64,000 nt of DNA from Globodera rostochiensis (lineage: Eukaryota > Nematoda > Chromadorea > Rhabditida > Heteroderidae): positions 2,294,001-2,358,000 of the forward strand of contig JAEVLN010000010.1 in assembly GCA_018350325.1 (NCBI GenBank). The letters are read 5' to 3'. The notes beneath the pieces were generated by a model that had not been told where the DNA came from, did not search any database, and saw only the letters and a program-made list of their open reading frames with translations. Below are positions 1 to 10,848 of this stretch, one piece after another. The position numbers and the translations under genes were made by a program. Position 1 is the stretch's first letter. Each line of letters begins with the position of its first letter.

Positions 1-55
1 GGCATAACTTCACGCATAACTTCACCCTTACAAATTGATGTTTTTGCTGGTTTAG

Positions 56-397
56 GCAAACCCCGAGGTTCTGACCAAAAGCTCGCTGATGCTCGGCCTT
101 GGCGAGGCGGACCAGGAGGTGGAGGAAGCGATGCGCGACTTGCGACTGGTCGGAGTGGACGCGTTGACCCTGGGCCAGTACATGCAGCCGACCAAGCGGC
201 ACTTGGCCGTCACCGAGTGGGTGAGGCCGGCCAAATTTGAGCACTGGCGTGAACTGGGCGAACAACTCGGTTTTGTGTATGTTATTAAAAAGTTGAAGTC
301 AACTACACACTCCTGTTTCAGTTACACCGCTTCTGGACCATTAGTCCGTTCGTCGTACAGAGCCGGCGAATTTTACTTGAAAAATGTGATTGTATAA
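56..397 (+). CDS. LIAS: Lipoyl synthase, C-terminal two exons (5' end outside window)
   Basis: Mitochondrial radical-SAM enzyme that inserts the sulfur atoms of lipoate into octanoylated carrier proteins. Exons 56-276 and 322-397 stay in frame across a 45-bp GT-AG intron (donor GTATGT, acceptor TTTCAG), and a TTTAG acceptor stands right before base 56. The translation starts [17 protein letters not shown] and contains [13 protein letters not shown] and [20 protein letters not shown], the conserved C-terminal part of eukaryotic lipoyl synthases. The radical-SAM cysteine motif must lie upstream of the window. The gene ends with TAA at 395-397. A displaced copy of the start of this exon occurs near 3100. 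The family call is secure; the rest of the gene cannot be judged. Confidence 0.92.
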   Translation, partial: ANPEVLTKSSLMLGLGEADQEVEEAMRDLRLVGVDALTLGQYMQPTKRHLAVTEWVRPAKFEHWRELGEQLGFVYVIKKLKSTTHSCFSYTASGPLVRSSYRAGEFYLKNVIV

Positions 398-1220
398 TAA
401 TTTATTAAATTTATTCGATTTCCCTCACTTTTTTGATCATGTCTCATTTTCCTGTGGTCTGACGAAGGACGACTGAATCCCTAGTAAAATAGGGACACTT
501 CAGTTCAGAGTTCTAATTCTGGTGCTTCCGCGCAATAATTTTCCACATTCTTGGTTTAGAAATCATGCGGAGTCGATTGGTTTATGACCAAAAAAATAGT
601 AACAGAAAAATCCCAAATTAAATGAAAATTTGAAACAAAACATGGTTACAATTTTCAAAAATTTTTTACCTACTGCGTCTGTTGCCACACTCAAATTGCC
701 GAAAAAGTAAAAATCTTCAAAAAGTCACTAAATCAAAAAAGAAGAATTAAAAATACGGAAAAAAGTAAGTCTTTTAAAAAAACACCCCAAAATTGTAGAA
801 TCTTGTGTACAAGGATTTTTTTTGTAAACGGAGAGGAAATCCCGTTCCCGATCCGGATTTATCCAAAAAATAATTTAACTTTAGAATTAATTGACTTCAT
901 TGCTTCGCTGCCGTTTCTGCCAAATTAGTCAACAGAGTCGCCACAAATTTGACAAATCAACAGTAAAATGGTTAAAAGCTAAGAAAAAAATAGGGATTTA
1001 ATTAATCAAATGCTAAAACCCATGGCAATCTGAAATAAAGGACGAGTCTTTAAACAATGACATTTCAATTTGTTTGGGGCAACTAGTTAACTAAATAAAC
1101 AATGGAATGACAAATAAGAAAATAAAAATTTAATTTGAATTAGGTCATTGGAATTATTAATGAAAATAAAAGTTTAATTATGCTTTAGCTATTAAATTTA
1201 ATGGGAAATGCATAAATCAT
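398..1220. other. Intergenic; EF-hand exon remnant and shared repeat
   Basis: No gene model is supported. Bases about 783-860 recur rearranged at 3148-3230. Bases about 889-925, read on the minus strand, match the end of exon 1 of the EF-hand family found at 8583-8840 and 11248-11446, ending AGCGAAGCAATGAAG, so this is a remnant. Bases 940-1000 resemble 9070-9130 (GAGTCGCCACAAATTTGACA in both). Confidence 0.5.
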
Positions 1221-2108
1221 TTAACCCATGCGAACGTATTCATATGGACTGAGTTTTCCATCACCGTTTATGTCAGCTTTTTTGGCTTTTTCAGTGCTCA
1301 ATTCTTCCAAGCTAACAAAGCCATCATTGTTCTTGTCCAGTTCCTTAAATGGGAATTTAAAAGAAATTCAAATTTTTTAAATTCGTTTTATTACAAAAAA
1401 ATCATTTGCAAAGGGGTCGATGTCGAGGACCAAGTCCAGATTGGAACTTTTCAGCTCTTCCTCAACATCCGGATTGGATTCAATGGCAGCAAGTTTTTTG
1501 TCGAATTCTTCTTGTGTCAGCTTTCTGTCGAGCACTAATTGCTTCTGATTCTGTAGTTTTTGGTTAGCCTTCGGGGACAAATGTGTCGATGCTTCGTCCA
1601 CAACTTTTTTGAAGAACTCGTAATCTTCATTTAGGTCTTTAATTATTCCATCAACAGATTGCTGAAATTCTGATGATTTTTGTTTGTTTTTATATTTAAA
1701 AATTCTTACACATCAAAGAAAATGATCAGATTAAGGAAAACCCTTAAACAGATTAGCAGATAAAAGATTGATCTCAAGAGGGAAAAAGAATTGGTCAAAT
1801 TTTATAAGGATCAGCGTAAATTATCAGATTTGTAGAAGATATGCAATGGACAAAAATTGATCAGTAAAACAGACGGACCAAGGTTGTGGACCCAGAACTG
1901 AACTTGCCTTTAAAGCATTGCTGCCACCGGCTGCCATTTGCTTCAAAACATTTTCAATTTCATCATCGGATGCATTTTCAATTCGCTTTATTGTTTGGAC
2001 CAATTTTGCTTCTTCATCATCACTAAGTTTAGGTGAAGCAGCAGCTGCACATTTAGTACAAATGTAACAAAAAGTAATTAGCATGATCAAGACGGTTGTA
2101 GAGCTCAT
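1221..2108 (-). CDS. Secreted two-EF-hand protein, copy 1
   Basis: Three exons on the minus strand, 2108-1908, 1661-1395 and 1343-1221, all phase 0, giving 196 residues. The chosen start (2108) opens MSSTTVLIMLITFCYICTKC, a signal peptide; two in-frame ATGs lie upstream (2150, 2171) but a TATAAA motif at about 2174 makes 2108 or 2150 more likely. The middle is acidic and helical (residues 25-155). Two canonical calcium loops close the protein: DKNNDGFVSLEE and DINGDGKLSPYE, both with acidic residues at loop positions 1, 5 and 12. The first intron starts with GC, not GT (AAG|GCAAGT). The central HLSP...LT.EEF...I segment recalls the SXP/RAL-2 (DUF148) domain of nematodes, but that is only a suggestion. 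Function unknown; secreted calcium binding is inferred. Confidence 0.8.
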
Positions 2109-2171
2109 TGTCAGAGGAGGTTGAATGGGGGAGTTTGTTTGAGTGGTCATTGACGTTACATTGACCACCAA

Positions 2172-2181
2172 TTTTATACGG
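2172..2181 (-). promoter_or_regulatory. TATA-like box of EF-hand copy 1
   Basis: Read on the minus strand the sequence is CCGTATAAAA, 64 bases upstream of the favoured start codon of the EF-hand gene. It abuts a 51-bp tandem repeat. Confidence 0.4.
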
Positions 2182-2210
2182 TTTTACCAAATTTATTTTA
2201 AATCATTATC

Positions 2211-2356
2211 GTATAACTGAAAGTTTGGATGAATTCTTACTAACCATCCAAAAATTATGTGATATAACTGGAAGTTTGGATGAATTCTTACTAACCATCC
2301 AAAAATTATGTGATATAACTGGAAGTTTGGATAATTCTTACTAACCAACCAAAAAA
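2211..2356. repeat. 51-bp tandem repeat upstream of EF-hand copy 1
   Basis: About 2.6 copies of a 51-bp unit containing AGTTTGGATGAATTCTTAC and TAACCATCCAAAAATTATG. It lies directly behind the TATA-like box of the EF-hand gene, so copy number could affect the promoter; that is inference. Confidence 0.8.
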
Positions 2357-3460
2357 CGGCAATAAAAATTGATCAAAATGGAAACCTCCGCTCAAAAGCC
2401 CACCGATCAGCAATCGTATCCATCAAATCGTGCAAAAATTCGCCCATTTTTTGGGCCAATTAATTTCGCATCGTCGCCCAAAAAAATTTTCCAATTGAGC
2501 AAGACGCACTCAATCTTTTTCAAGAAAATTTCGTTGTGGTGAAAGAACATTCAACATTTTATCACTTGCACAGAGTCTGCCAGGGATGCCTTCCGTTCCA
2601 TATTCCTTGTTCCGTAAAATTCCGTATTTTGGTCGTTCCCTACAGGGCCGTAACCAGAAAAATTTTCGGGGGGGGGGCGCCAAGCCAAAAAAAGTCGATT
2701 TTTAGGGGGTGCATTTTTGAGTTTTCTTGCATTTTTCTTAAGCTATTAACCCCAAAAAAATATGGATTTTTAGGAGGGGGGGGCATTTTTCGTTTTTTTG
2801 GGCAGCGGGGGACGAGAGACGGACGTTTGAGATTGCTCGAGTGATTGAAGCGTGACGTGGTGGCCAAACAAAGCAATGTGTGAACCACGGGATGATTAAT
2901 GAATGATGAAGGAGATTTCTAAAATTTAAATAAAACGTTCTTACGGTAGACCTCCCAAAGTAACAGAGTCGAGTTAAAATCAGATATAAAAAAGAATGTT
3001 GGGCCAAACCCACTATTTTCGCGTAAAATTTTGTTGAATTCATTTTCCTATCAATTTTCTTCATGTGCTCTTAGGAAGCAAAACTTTTTTTGCGGGCTCA
3101 GGCTAACCCCGAGGTTCTGACCAAAAGCTCACTGATGCTCGGCCTTGACCCCAAAAATGGTTGAATCTTGTGTAAAAGGATTTTTTTGTTAATAAAATTT
3201 TTTTTTTTTTTAAATCCCGATCCCGGGTCGGGAATTGTATCATTCAATAGTTTACTCAAAAGATTAATTGAAAAAATTGCTTTTCATATTTTTAAATCAA
3301 TAGCGGAAAACAAAATTATGTATTTGTTTCCGGCGGATGTTTTGCAAAATAAATAAATGAATGCTGGCTGTTTTATCAATCTCATGATTATACACATGCG
3401 CATTCATGTGAATTTTTCTTGTTTTTGAATAAATCTGTTGGAATAAATGAGCTTAAAAAT
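2357..3460. other. Intergenic repeats and a lipoyl synthase exon fragment
   Basis: Holds a one-ended CAGGGATGCC element near 2580, G-rich dispersed repeats at 2650-2800 (two blocks of TTTTTAGGGGG type, also seen at 45900-46120), and at 3101-3148 a copy of the start of the lipoyl synthase exon (CTAACCCCGAGGTTCTGACC, compare 57-90). Bases 3148-3230 match 783-860. No intact gene seen. Confidence 0.6.
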
Positions 3461-3462
3461 TG

Positions 3463-3473
3463 GGTATAAAAGG
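3463..3473 (+). promoter_or_regulatory. TATA box of the GS-like gene
   Basis: GGTATAAAAGG, 64 bases before the start codon at 3527: a strong core-promoter match in the expected place. Confidence 0.65.
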
Positions 3474-3526
3474 AAGAAAACGAAATTCAAATCAATTAAT
3501 TATTCAACAAAAGCATTAATTCAAAA

Positions 3527-6500
3527 ATGAAAATTTTTCTTATTTCATTTTTGCTCGCCTTCCTAACTGTCTGCGCAAATTCGACGCAGCCTGATCAAAA
3601 AACTACTACGGATGAAGGCAGCACAAATTTAATATTAATATATAATTAAAAAAATTACATAAAAAATATAATTAATTTTCTATTAAAGATGAAGGCGGTG
3701 GTGATGTTCAAGTAATTTACGAAGACGCAGTTGATTTTGCACAGAATTTGTCGTTGACTTTTTTACCTAGTGACCATGAAGGAAGGTAAATTGGAAAAAA
3801 ACATATTTTCAAATATTTGAATCAAAAGTTTTTTACATTTAAATTAGTTTTTTGATAAATAGAATGTGCCCAAAAGTAGATAAAATTTTAAATATTAATA
3901 AATATTGATAAATTAAAAAACATTTTTGCTAAATTCAATTTAAAATAGGGGAGATGTTGCCGAGATAGTACCATTCACTCTTTTTCCAACTCCATTTCCA
4001 AAACATCTCTTTGAGCAGGCCAAACAAGTGCAATTGGTTAGTTTGTAATTCGTTAAATTGTAAAGAATTTTTTTTATATATTTATTTTTTAATTTTAAAT
4101 AATTAATATAAAAAATATATATAATATGATTTATTATTTTATAGAACTAAGTGAGTAACGTTTTGCAAAATTTTTAGGCATATTTATTGCTGTATTTTCG
4201 AATCTCAAACGACTTCGATTTTCTGATCGAAAATTATGAAGAAGTAGCAAAAACGAATACAAATGTCAAAAACTATTTGCATATTTTAAAAACTGTTCAA
4301 GCGGAGGGAATTAAGCAGAAAAATGTTCTTCTGTTAGGACGATCGGTGAAATTATACAAAATTAAGAAATATGGCTTAAAAATAAAATATTAAAATTCAA
4401 ATTAAAAATAAAAATAAAATCCTTGAAAAATTAGTTGTGAGAAGTTAAACAATGTTTTTACAATATGCATTATTTTCTAATATTATCAAAAAATGTTTCT
4501 CAATTGTTTAAATGGATTTAATTTTAAGGATTATATGTGCCATAAGGTAATGGATGATGAAACAAATGATGGGCAACATTATGAGCTAAAACAGGTAAAT
4601 AGTAAACCAAAAAATAAATAAAATAATTATGCCTGAATTAAATAAAAGGTTTTAATTTAAATTTTAATTTTATTAAGATTGAATTCAACACCGGGCAACT
4701 TGGAGGTGTTCACGTATCGCGTAATCTCACCCAATTACATCGTCGAACAATGTTAAAGGCGGGACTTGACCCAACAAAAGAGCAAATGCCCGACAATCCT
4801 GGAGACATGGCTATTGCCGAAGCGTTGTACATGGCGTGGTAATGCATTTTTTAATATATGTAGTGGTTTTAATTTATTTAATAATGTTGATTAACCTTTA
4901 AAATATTGAAAAATGATTAAAATATAACTGTTTTGTTAAAATTAAACAAAATAGAGTGGTTTTAATATTTAATAATGTTGATTAACCTTTAAAATATTGA
5001 AAAATGATTAAAATATAACTGTTTTGTTAAAATTAAACAAAATAGAGTGGTTTTGGTTGTGAAAGCGGCCCCTCAAATTCGTGTGCACCTCAAATTTAAA
5101 TGCAAATTTAGCTTTTTTCCAATATCGTTTCAAAAATGCTAAAAAAATTTACGCTTATTACTAACAATGTAAAAAATTAAAATATTAAAAAAAACATTAT
5201 TATACCAACTCCCCACAGGACCGCATTTGGGGATCCTGAAGCCATTTTTTTGTTTGCGGCCAGCAAGACAAGCCGAAACCGATTTGGCCAACGACTAATT
5301 GAATACCTTCTTGAAGAAAAGTCAAAAGGCAAAATGAAAGTGATACGCATTTCTCTTCCAGATTGTGCCGATGCCATGAAGACTGGAGGGTCTGGTTTTA
5401 TATATAAACATTTAGTTTCAAAATTTGCCAAGTTCAAAGCATTTTAAATTTGTTTTTTGTCCGATTTCATTTTTATTTTTATAATTTCTTTTAATGAAAA
5501 TAGGCACATAAATCATAAAATATAATCTATATTGTTTTTAAATTTTAAAAACCAATTTTAAGCTTAACGCTCGATCCCGAGGACAGCACTTTGCGTTTGT
5601 ATGGACAAAAAGTTGCGGTCACATATATCGCAACTGAACCGCCAAATCCAAGCCGCGGTGAATGGGCAGTTCGACTGTTGTTTGAACGGTCCACGGCTAT
5701 TGTAAGAAAGGCATTTTTTGTTGTTGTTAAAATTTGAAATAAATTTTAATTTGTTTCAGAAAAGCCCAACAATTGGACAAGATCTTGCCAACCAGAAAAA
5801 AATTCAGCAGGTAGGTATTTGTTTGCGCGAGAAGAGCGTGAATCTTAATTGAATTCCACTTATTCATTTTTGTTTTAGCTATTTTATTTTCCAAAAAAAT
5901 CATTTTTTAAAATAATTTTCTAAAATTTAAGCTTCTTGCAAAGCCTGGCATGGTTGAACGCTTTTTGCCGGAGCCAGAAAATGCCGCAAATGTGGCCGCA
6001 ATTCGGAGCACTTTTGCCGGTTTATGGCCTATTCATGATCAGGACGATAAACAAAGCCAACAAATAATTCAAGTATTTATTATGATGACACACATAATCA
6101 AATTTGTTAATAAATTTTAAATGTTTTTTTTAATATTTTCCAGGATGCCATTCAAAATCCGGACAAATATGTGCTCAAACCTAACCGAGAGGGTGGCGGC
6201 AATAACATTTGGGGTGAAAAAGTGAAGGAAAAATTGCTGACTTTTACGCCCGAAGAACAAAATGCACATATTTTGATGGAACGGCTGAATCCGATGGTTG
6301 TTAAGGTAAGAAAAATAGAATTTTCACAATTTAAATATTTTTTTTTGACAATTTTTATTAAATATTAATTGATCAATTATCTAAGAACTACATGGTGCGC
6401 CCTAGAAAGGTCATAAAGGAAAAAAAAGAAACTGAGAAAATTGATTATGCCCAAATGACCACCGAGTTGAGCATCATTGGCTATCTGTTCGGGAATGCAC

Positions 6501-6622
6501 ATGACCTGAGCGTGCAAAAGAATGTGCAAAAAGGGCACTTTTTGCGGACAAAAATGGCAACTGAAAATGAAGGCGGCGTATCATTTGGCACCGGAGCTTG
6601 GGATACGCCATTTTTGTTTTGA
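3527..6622 (+). CDS. Secreted glutathione synthetase-like protein (candidate effector)
   Basis: Twelve exons: 3527-3617, 3689-3785, 3949-4036, 4178-4345, 4529-4594, 4678-4838, 5219-5389, 5563-5701, 5760-5810, 5932-6072, 6144-6305 and 6386-6622; phases agree and yield 523 residues. It begins MKIFLISFLLAFLTVCANS, a signal peptide absent from housekeeping cytosolic glutathione synthetase. Family landmarks appear in order: PFTLFPTPFPKHLFEQA, AEGIKQ...LLGRSDYM, IEFNTGQLGGVHVSRNL, TIGQDLANQKKIQQ, LLAKPGMVERFLP, LKPNREGGGNNIWGE (glycine-rich ATP loop), ILMERL, TELSIIGYLFG and EGGVSFGTGAWDTPF. The end normally reads GGVAAG; here it is GGVSFG, so substrate binding may be altered. Intron 1 is GC-AG (GAAG|GCAGCA); the intron 7 donor (GTCTGG) is weak. 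Secreted GS-like proteins are known effectors of cyst and reniform nematodes; a role as effector here is inferred. Confidence 0.93.
4862..5055. repeat. Tandem duplication inside GS-like intron 6
   Basis: Two near-identical copies of about 92 bp, each running from TTTAATAATGTTGATTAACC to AAACAAAATAGAGTGGTTTT. Both lie in the intron between 4838 and 5219 and do not change the coding exons. Confidence 0.85.
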
Positions 6623-7199
6623 TCACAAAAATGTGTGATCAATTGACGCAAGCTAAAAGTTTTTGTGCGATTCATGCAAATTTTATCTTCTTTAGAAAAA
6701 CTCTCTAAATTCTTTTTGTAATTTTGACAATTTGTTTCAATAAATATTTTTCCTAAATTCTTCGTTACGTTTTGGACCGTTCTGTTTTCAATTTGTAATA
6801 GACCGGCCGGCCACCTGTTCTGTCAAAAAATGCGACAAAAAATCAAATTATGTGAATTTGGTGCCATTTTAAATTAGAAGTTGGGCAGGATCAGTAAAAA
6901 TTGCGACTGGGATATGGCTGAAAAACGTGCCAACAGAAACAATTTTTTTTTGAAATAAAAATTGCCCTTATCGAATATCGTATCCTTTAATGATTAAAAA
7001 AATACTAAGTATTTTTTGATAACGATAATTTATCAAAACATTAAAAAATTAAAAAATATTATCATACCGTTTATCGATCAAAGCCATTTGCCAAACACTA
7101 GTAGTGTGGGGTGAACTGTACAGATAAAAACTATTTATTCAAAATAAAACTTTAATTATGCTTATGCCATTAAATTTAGTGAAAAAAAGCATCAACCAT
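6623..7199. other. Intergenic spacer after the GS-like gene
   Basis: An AATAAA signal lies at 6739-6744, a likely polyadenylation site for the GS-like gene. The rest is AT-rich. The last 50 bases resemble the 3' flank of EF-hand copies 1 and 2 (ATTATGCTTATGCCATTAAA). Confidence 0.5.
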
Positions 7200-7400
7200 T
7201 TAACCCATGCAAACGTATACATAAGGACTAAGTTTTCCGTCTCCGTTTGTGTTAGCTTTTTTGGCGGGTTCACTGAATTCTTCAATTATCATTTTTTTAA
7301 TAATTTTTTGCATTTAAAATATTTAAGCCTCTTGCAAAAGCGGGCATGGTTGAACGTTTTTTGCCGGAGTTGTTAAGGTAAGAAAATAGAATTTTCACAA
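7200..7400 (-). pseudogene. Chimeric fragment: EF-hand tail next to GS-like exon scraps
   Basis: On the minus strand 7200-7280 encodes a degraded last EF-hand exon (NTNGDGKLSPY then VCMG and stop). On the plus strand 7320-7370 is the start of GS-like exon 10 (CTTGCAAAAGCGGGCATGG, compare 5935) joined after CCGGAG directly to the end of GS-like exon 11 and its donor (TTGTTAAGGTAAGAAAATAG, compare 6299). About 330 bp present in the functional gene are missing at the join. It cannot encode either full protein. Confidence 0.8.
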
Positions 7401-7720
7401 AAAAATTTGATGTGTCCATTTTTTCTTCATATAATTTTTCACATTTTCAAGCATTCTTTTAAAACGTTTCGCAGCATCTTTGGCCTGTTGTGTACGGCAT
7501 CTCATTTTGCAATGACTCAAAGCATTTTTGTTTTTATTCTATTTCTTTCAAAATATTTTTCAAATTTTTGCCATTTTTTAGGCTTTTCCTCTGCTTTTTC
7601 AGAAGTGTTTGCCGTAATTCACTCAAATTTTCCTCAGAAGACTTTATCTCGTTTTTAGCTGTTTCTAACTTGTACTCAAGCACAACAAAAGCAGTGTGCT
7701 CTATTAATTTGAAATTTAAA

Positions 7721-8840
7721 TTAATAATGCAAAAATTCGGTAAATTCGTAAGGGCTCAGTTTTCCGTCTCCGTTTGTGTCGGCGTTTTTGGCAAGTTCTA
7801 CCAAACCATCGCCTACTGGTGAAGAAAAACCAATTTTGGACAAGGCATGGTCCATTCGTTTTGTCGGCCCATAAACGAAGTTCGTCCAAACCAACAAAAC
7901 CATCAGTGTTAAAGTCCATGTCCTAAATTTGAATATATATTTAAATTTTCACAAATAGCATACAATGACTATAAAATATGCAATACCCAAAAATGCGTTT
8001 CCATGTCCTTCAGTTTCCTAATTCGTATAAATATGCGGTTGTTGTTTTCTATTTCCTTCTCGGCTTCATCATCAGTTTTGATGGCAGAAAGTTCTGATTT
8101 TTTTTTTGCTAATTCGACAGCTTTTCGTCCACAGTTATATTCACCACATTCATTAAATAATGTTTTGTTTTGTCGGTTAAATTGGCCGATCCTTCTTCAA
8201 ACGCGCTTTTAAACATCACAGCGCGATAGTCAAACAATTTGTTTTGGTTATCAACGCGTTTCTGTAAAATTTTTAGAACATAAAACAAGTTATTCAATGC
8301 CAATGCAGCTTATACGAACAAGTCGGGAGTCCGGAGCAAAAATTTTAAAAGCCGAAATTCCGAGATTGACCCCATAATTGAGTAAGAGATTGGCAAAATG
8401 TAGGCCCGGGCGTCAAACACACGACCCTCAACGCGGTGATCATAGCTTCACACAGCCAAGCCAATGCTCTTACCGTCTGAGCTACCGGGGCGTCCCACCA
8501 GAGGCTCTTTTATACCTTCGCCCGAGGCGTTTTAACTAATTTTAATGGAATTTTTGAAATCAAAATTTAAAAAATGACCATTTCAGTACTGGTCCCGGTC
8601 CCGTCTAACCCTAGTTTTAACCGTTAAAGCAGCTGGGACACTTTTCTTCATTGGAATTAGAATTTGTGGACTTGCCTTCATTGTTTCGCTGCCATTTGCT
8701 GCGGCGCTTATTAAAGCATTGCCGATTTGTTCCACCGATGCGTTAATTGTTTGTGCATGTTTTGTCCAAAATTGCTTTTTCTTCGGTAGGAAGCCGTGTT
8801 GGCGCCGTATTTCCGTATGAAACCCAGTAAATTCCATCAA
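7721..8840 (-). pseudogene. Secreted EF-hand family, copy 3 (frameshifted)
   Basis: Three blocks match the family. Near 8660-8800 is exon 1 without a signal peptide, with a one-base frameshift before QTINASVEQIGNAL, ending AATGAAG|GCAAGT, the family's GC donor. Near 8000-8265 is exon 2, with a shift between VVNI and CGRKAVELAKKKSEL. At 7721-7920 is the last exon with loops DFNTDGFVGLDE and DTNGDGKLSPYE separated by another shift. The EF-hand loops differ from copies 1 and 2 (GFVGLDEL, then AKNADTNGDGK), so this copy belongs with the one at 11.2-12.2 kb. Three frame breaks and no signal peptide argue for a pseudogene, unless undetected micro-introns rescue it. Confidence 0.7.
8395..8545 (-). 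repeat. tRNA-like (SINE-type) repeat
   Basis: On the minus strand the sequence runs from TTAAAACGCCTCGGGCG through GCCCCGGTAGCTCAGACGG, a good tRNA D-arm with A box, to GCCCGGGCCTACATTTTGCC. The acceptor ends do not pair well and the anticodon arm is not cloverleaf-like, so it is not called a tRNA gene. A related copy with a better B box lies at 56035-56160 and a partial one at 53010-53062. Confidence 0.55.
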
Positions 8841-9138
8841 AACATAAGGAGATTACACTTTTTGATAACATTTTTTTATTGAAAAAATGAAATATTTTTG
8901 TTTTTGTCTGATTTTATAAGGCTTTTTCTTCGTTATGTAACTCAAAAATATTACATTTTTTTGTCAGATTTTTGAGGCAGATAATTTGTTTGCCAAAAAT
9001 TTGGGTTGTTTGTGACTTTTTTTCTTCTAAATTCCTGTTTTCAAATTTTAATTGCTTAATTTGTAATTACTTCAACTGAGTCGCCACAAATTTGACAAAT
9101 ACTAAATAGATTAAAGTTAATAAAAATAGGGTTTAATT

Positions 9139-9200
9139 TAGGGTTGCTCCCCGACCCCTCGGGGGCGCGAAAGTCGGGGGTCGGAGAGGCCGGAGTCCAA
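9139..9200. repeat. CCCCGACCCC-type element copy (degenerate)
   Basis: Starts TAGGGTTGCTCCCCGACCCC and ends CCGGAGTCCAACC. Same motif family as the elements at 43206-43262 and 55650-55795, but no clear target duplication was found. Confidence 0.45.
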
Positions 9201-9539
9201 CCAATTTGAGACAGTTTTATTATCAATTTCAACAAACATTTTTCGACATTGCCCTAACAAAACTTACCTATTTTAATTTCTTAAATAGATAAAAAAATAT
9301 TTGCATTGTTTTTAGCATTATTAAATCCTATTTTTCTTAACATGCACCTATTTAGTGTTAATTTGTCAAATTTGTGGCGTGCCGATTTCAAAGAAATACT
9401 TAAATTATTGTAATAAATTTGGTTTCAGGCGAAACTTTTCGAGTAGTAATTGATATATACAAATTCAAAAACTATTTAATAAAAATAAAACTTTAATTAT
9501 GCTTATGCAATTAAATTTAATGGGAAATGCATGAATCAT

Positions 9540-10552
9540 TTAACCCATGCAAACGTATTCATATGGACTGAGTTTTCCATCACCGTTTATGTCAGCTTTT
9601 TTGGCTTTTTCAGTGCTCAATTCTTCCAAGCTAACAAAGCCATCATTGTTCTTGTCCAGTTCCTTAAATGAGAATTTAAAAGAAAATTCAAATTTTTTAA
9701 TTCTTTTTATTTACAAAAAAATTATCCGCGAAGCTCTGGAAGTCAAAGATTCGTTTGTCCAGATTGGCACTTTTCAGCTCTTCCTCAACATCCGGATTGG
9801 ATTCAATGGCAGCAAGTTTTTTGTCGAATTCTTCTTGTGACAGCTTTCTGTCGAACACTAATTGCTTTTGATTCTGTAATTTTTGGCTAGCCTTCGGGGA
9901 CAAATGTGTCGATGCTTCGTCCACAACTTTTTTGAAGAACTCGTAGCCTTCATTTGTGGTTTTAATTATTCCATCAACAGCTTGCTGAAATTCAGAGGAT
10001 TTTGTTTGGGTTTATATTTAAAAATTTTCTTAACGTTCAAGGAAAATAAGCAGATTAAGGGCAAATAAATAATTGATCAGATTTTTGAAAGATTGACTGA
10101 ATCGTTTAGACAGTAAACAAATTGAATAAAAAGATAATGAATATGAATTGTTATGAAAGATGACTTGGACAACAGCTTAAGAGAATGATCAAATTGGGAA
10201 AAAGAATTGGTCCAATTTGTAAAAGCAAGACGTGAATGATAAGATTTTTAGAAAATGATGTGGACGAATTTGATCAGTAGAACAGGCAGACGGATCAAGT
10301 TTGTGGACCCAGAACTGAACTTGCCTTCAGGGCATCGCTGCCTCCGGTTGCCATTTGCTTCAAAACCTTTTCCATGTCATCATCGGATGCATTTTCAATT
10401 CGTTGCATTGTTTGATCCAATTTTGCCTGTTCATCGTCACTAAGCTTAGGCGAAGCAGCAGCAGCAGCAGCAGCAGAAATTTCAGCAGTACATCCGGTAC
10501 AAATGCAACAAAAAGTGATTGCAAATGCAACGATCAAAAGTTTGGCTAACAT
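9540..10552 (-). CDS. Secreted two-EF-hand protein, copy 2
   Basis: Three phase-0 exons, 10552-10325, 9984-9715 and 9662-9540, giving 206 residues. Signal peptide MLAKLLIVAFAITFCCICTG is followed by a short alanine run from a GCA microsatellite. Calcium loops DKNNDGFVSLEE and DINGDGKLSPYE are identical to those of copy 1, and the middle exon differs from it at only a few residues, mainly near its 3' end. The first intron is again GC-AG (AAG|GCAAGT), so the unusual donor predates the duplication. The gene lies 3 kb past the GS-like gene, with the same orientation as copy 1. Function is unknown; extracellular calcium binding is inferred. Confidence 0.82.
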
Positions 10553-10848
10553 TTAAAATAATGAAAAAATTTGGTATTAATACCGAATTTTTGATGCTTT
10601 TTATATAATAGAATTTCTTCTTGATCACAGCAAAAATTGTACTTTATGTCGCTGTTAATTGGTTTGTTTTGCCACTTTCCTCTAATTCCCGTTTTGATCA
10701 GTTTGTTTTCCATTTTTCTGTTTATCAAATAACAAAAAAGTGTAATGTTTTTTTCAATCAAAAAATTACATTTAAAAGATTTGATCAACAACAACAGAAC
10801 ATAGCGATACAAATTTTTAGGGCGTTAGCTAAAGATAATGCAATGCAG

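Noticed and set aside
1395..1661. Firm assignment of the EF-hand family to SXP/RAL-2
   Set aside because: Only a short HLSP...LT.EEF pattern is similar; not enough without a profile search.
8424..8496. A tRNA gene on the minus strand
   Set aside because: D-arm is good but acceptor ends do not pair and the anticodon and T arms are distorted; related copies lack full cloverleafs, so a SINE is more likely.
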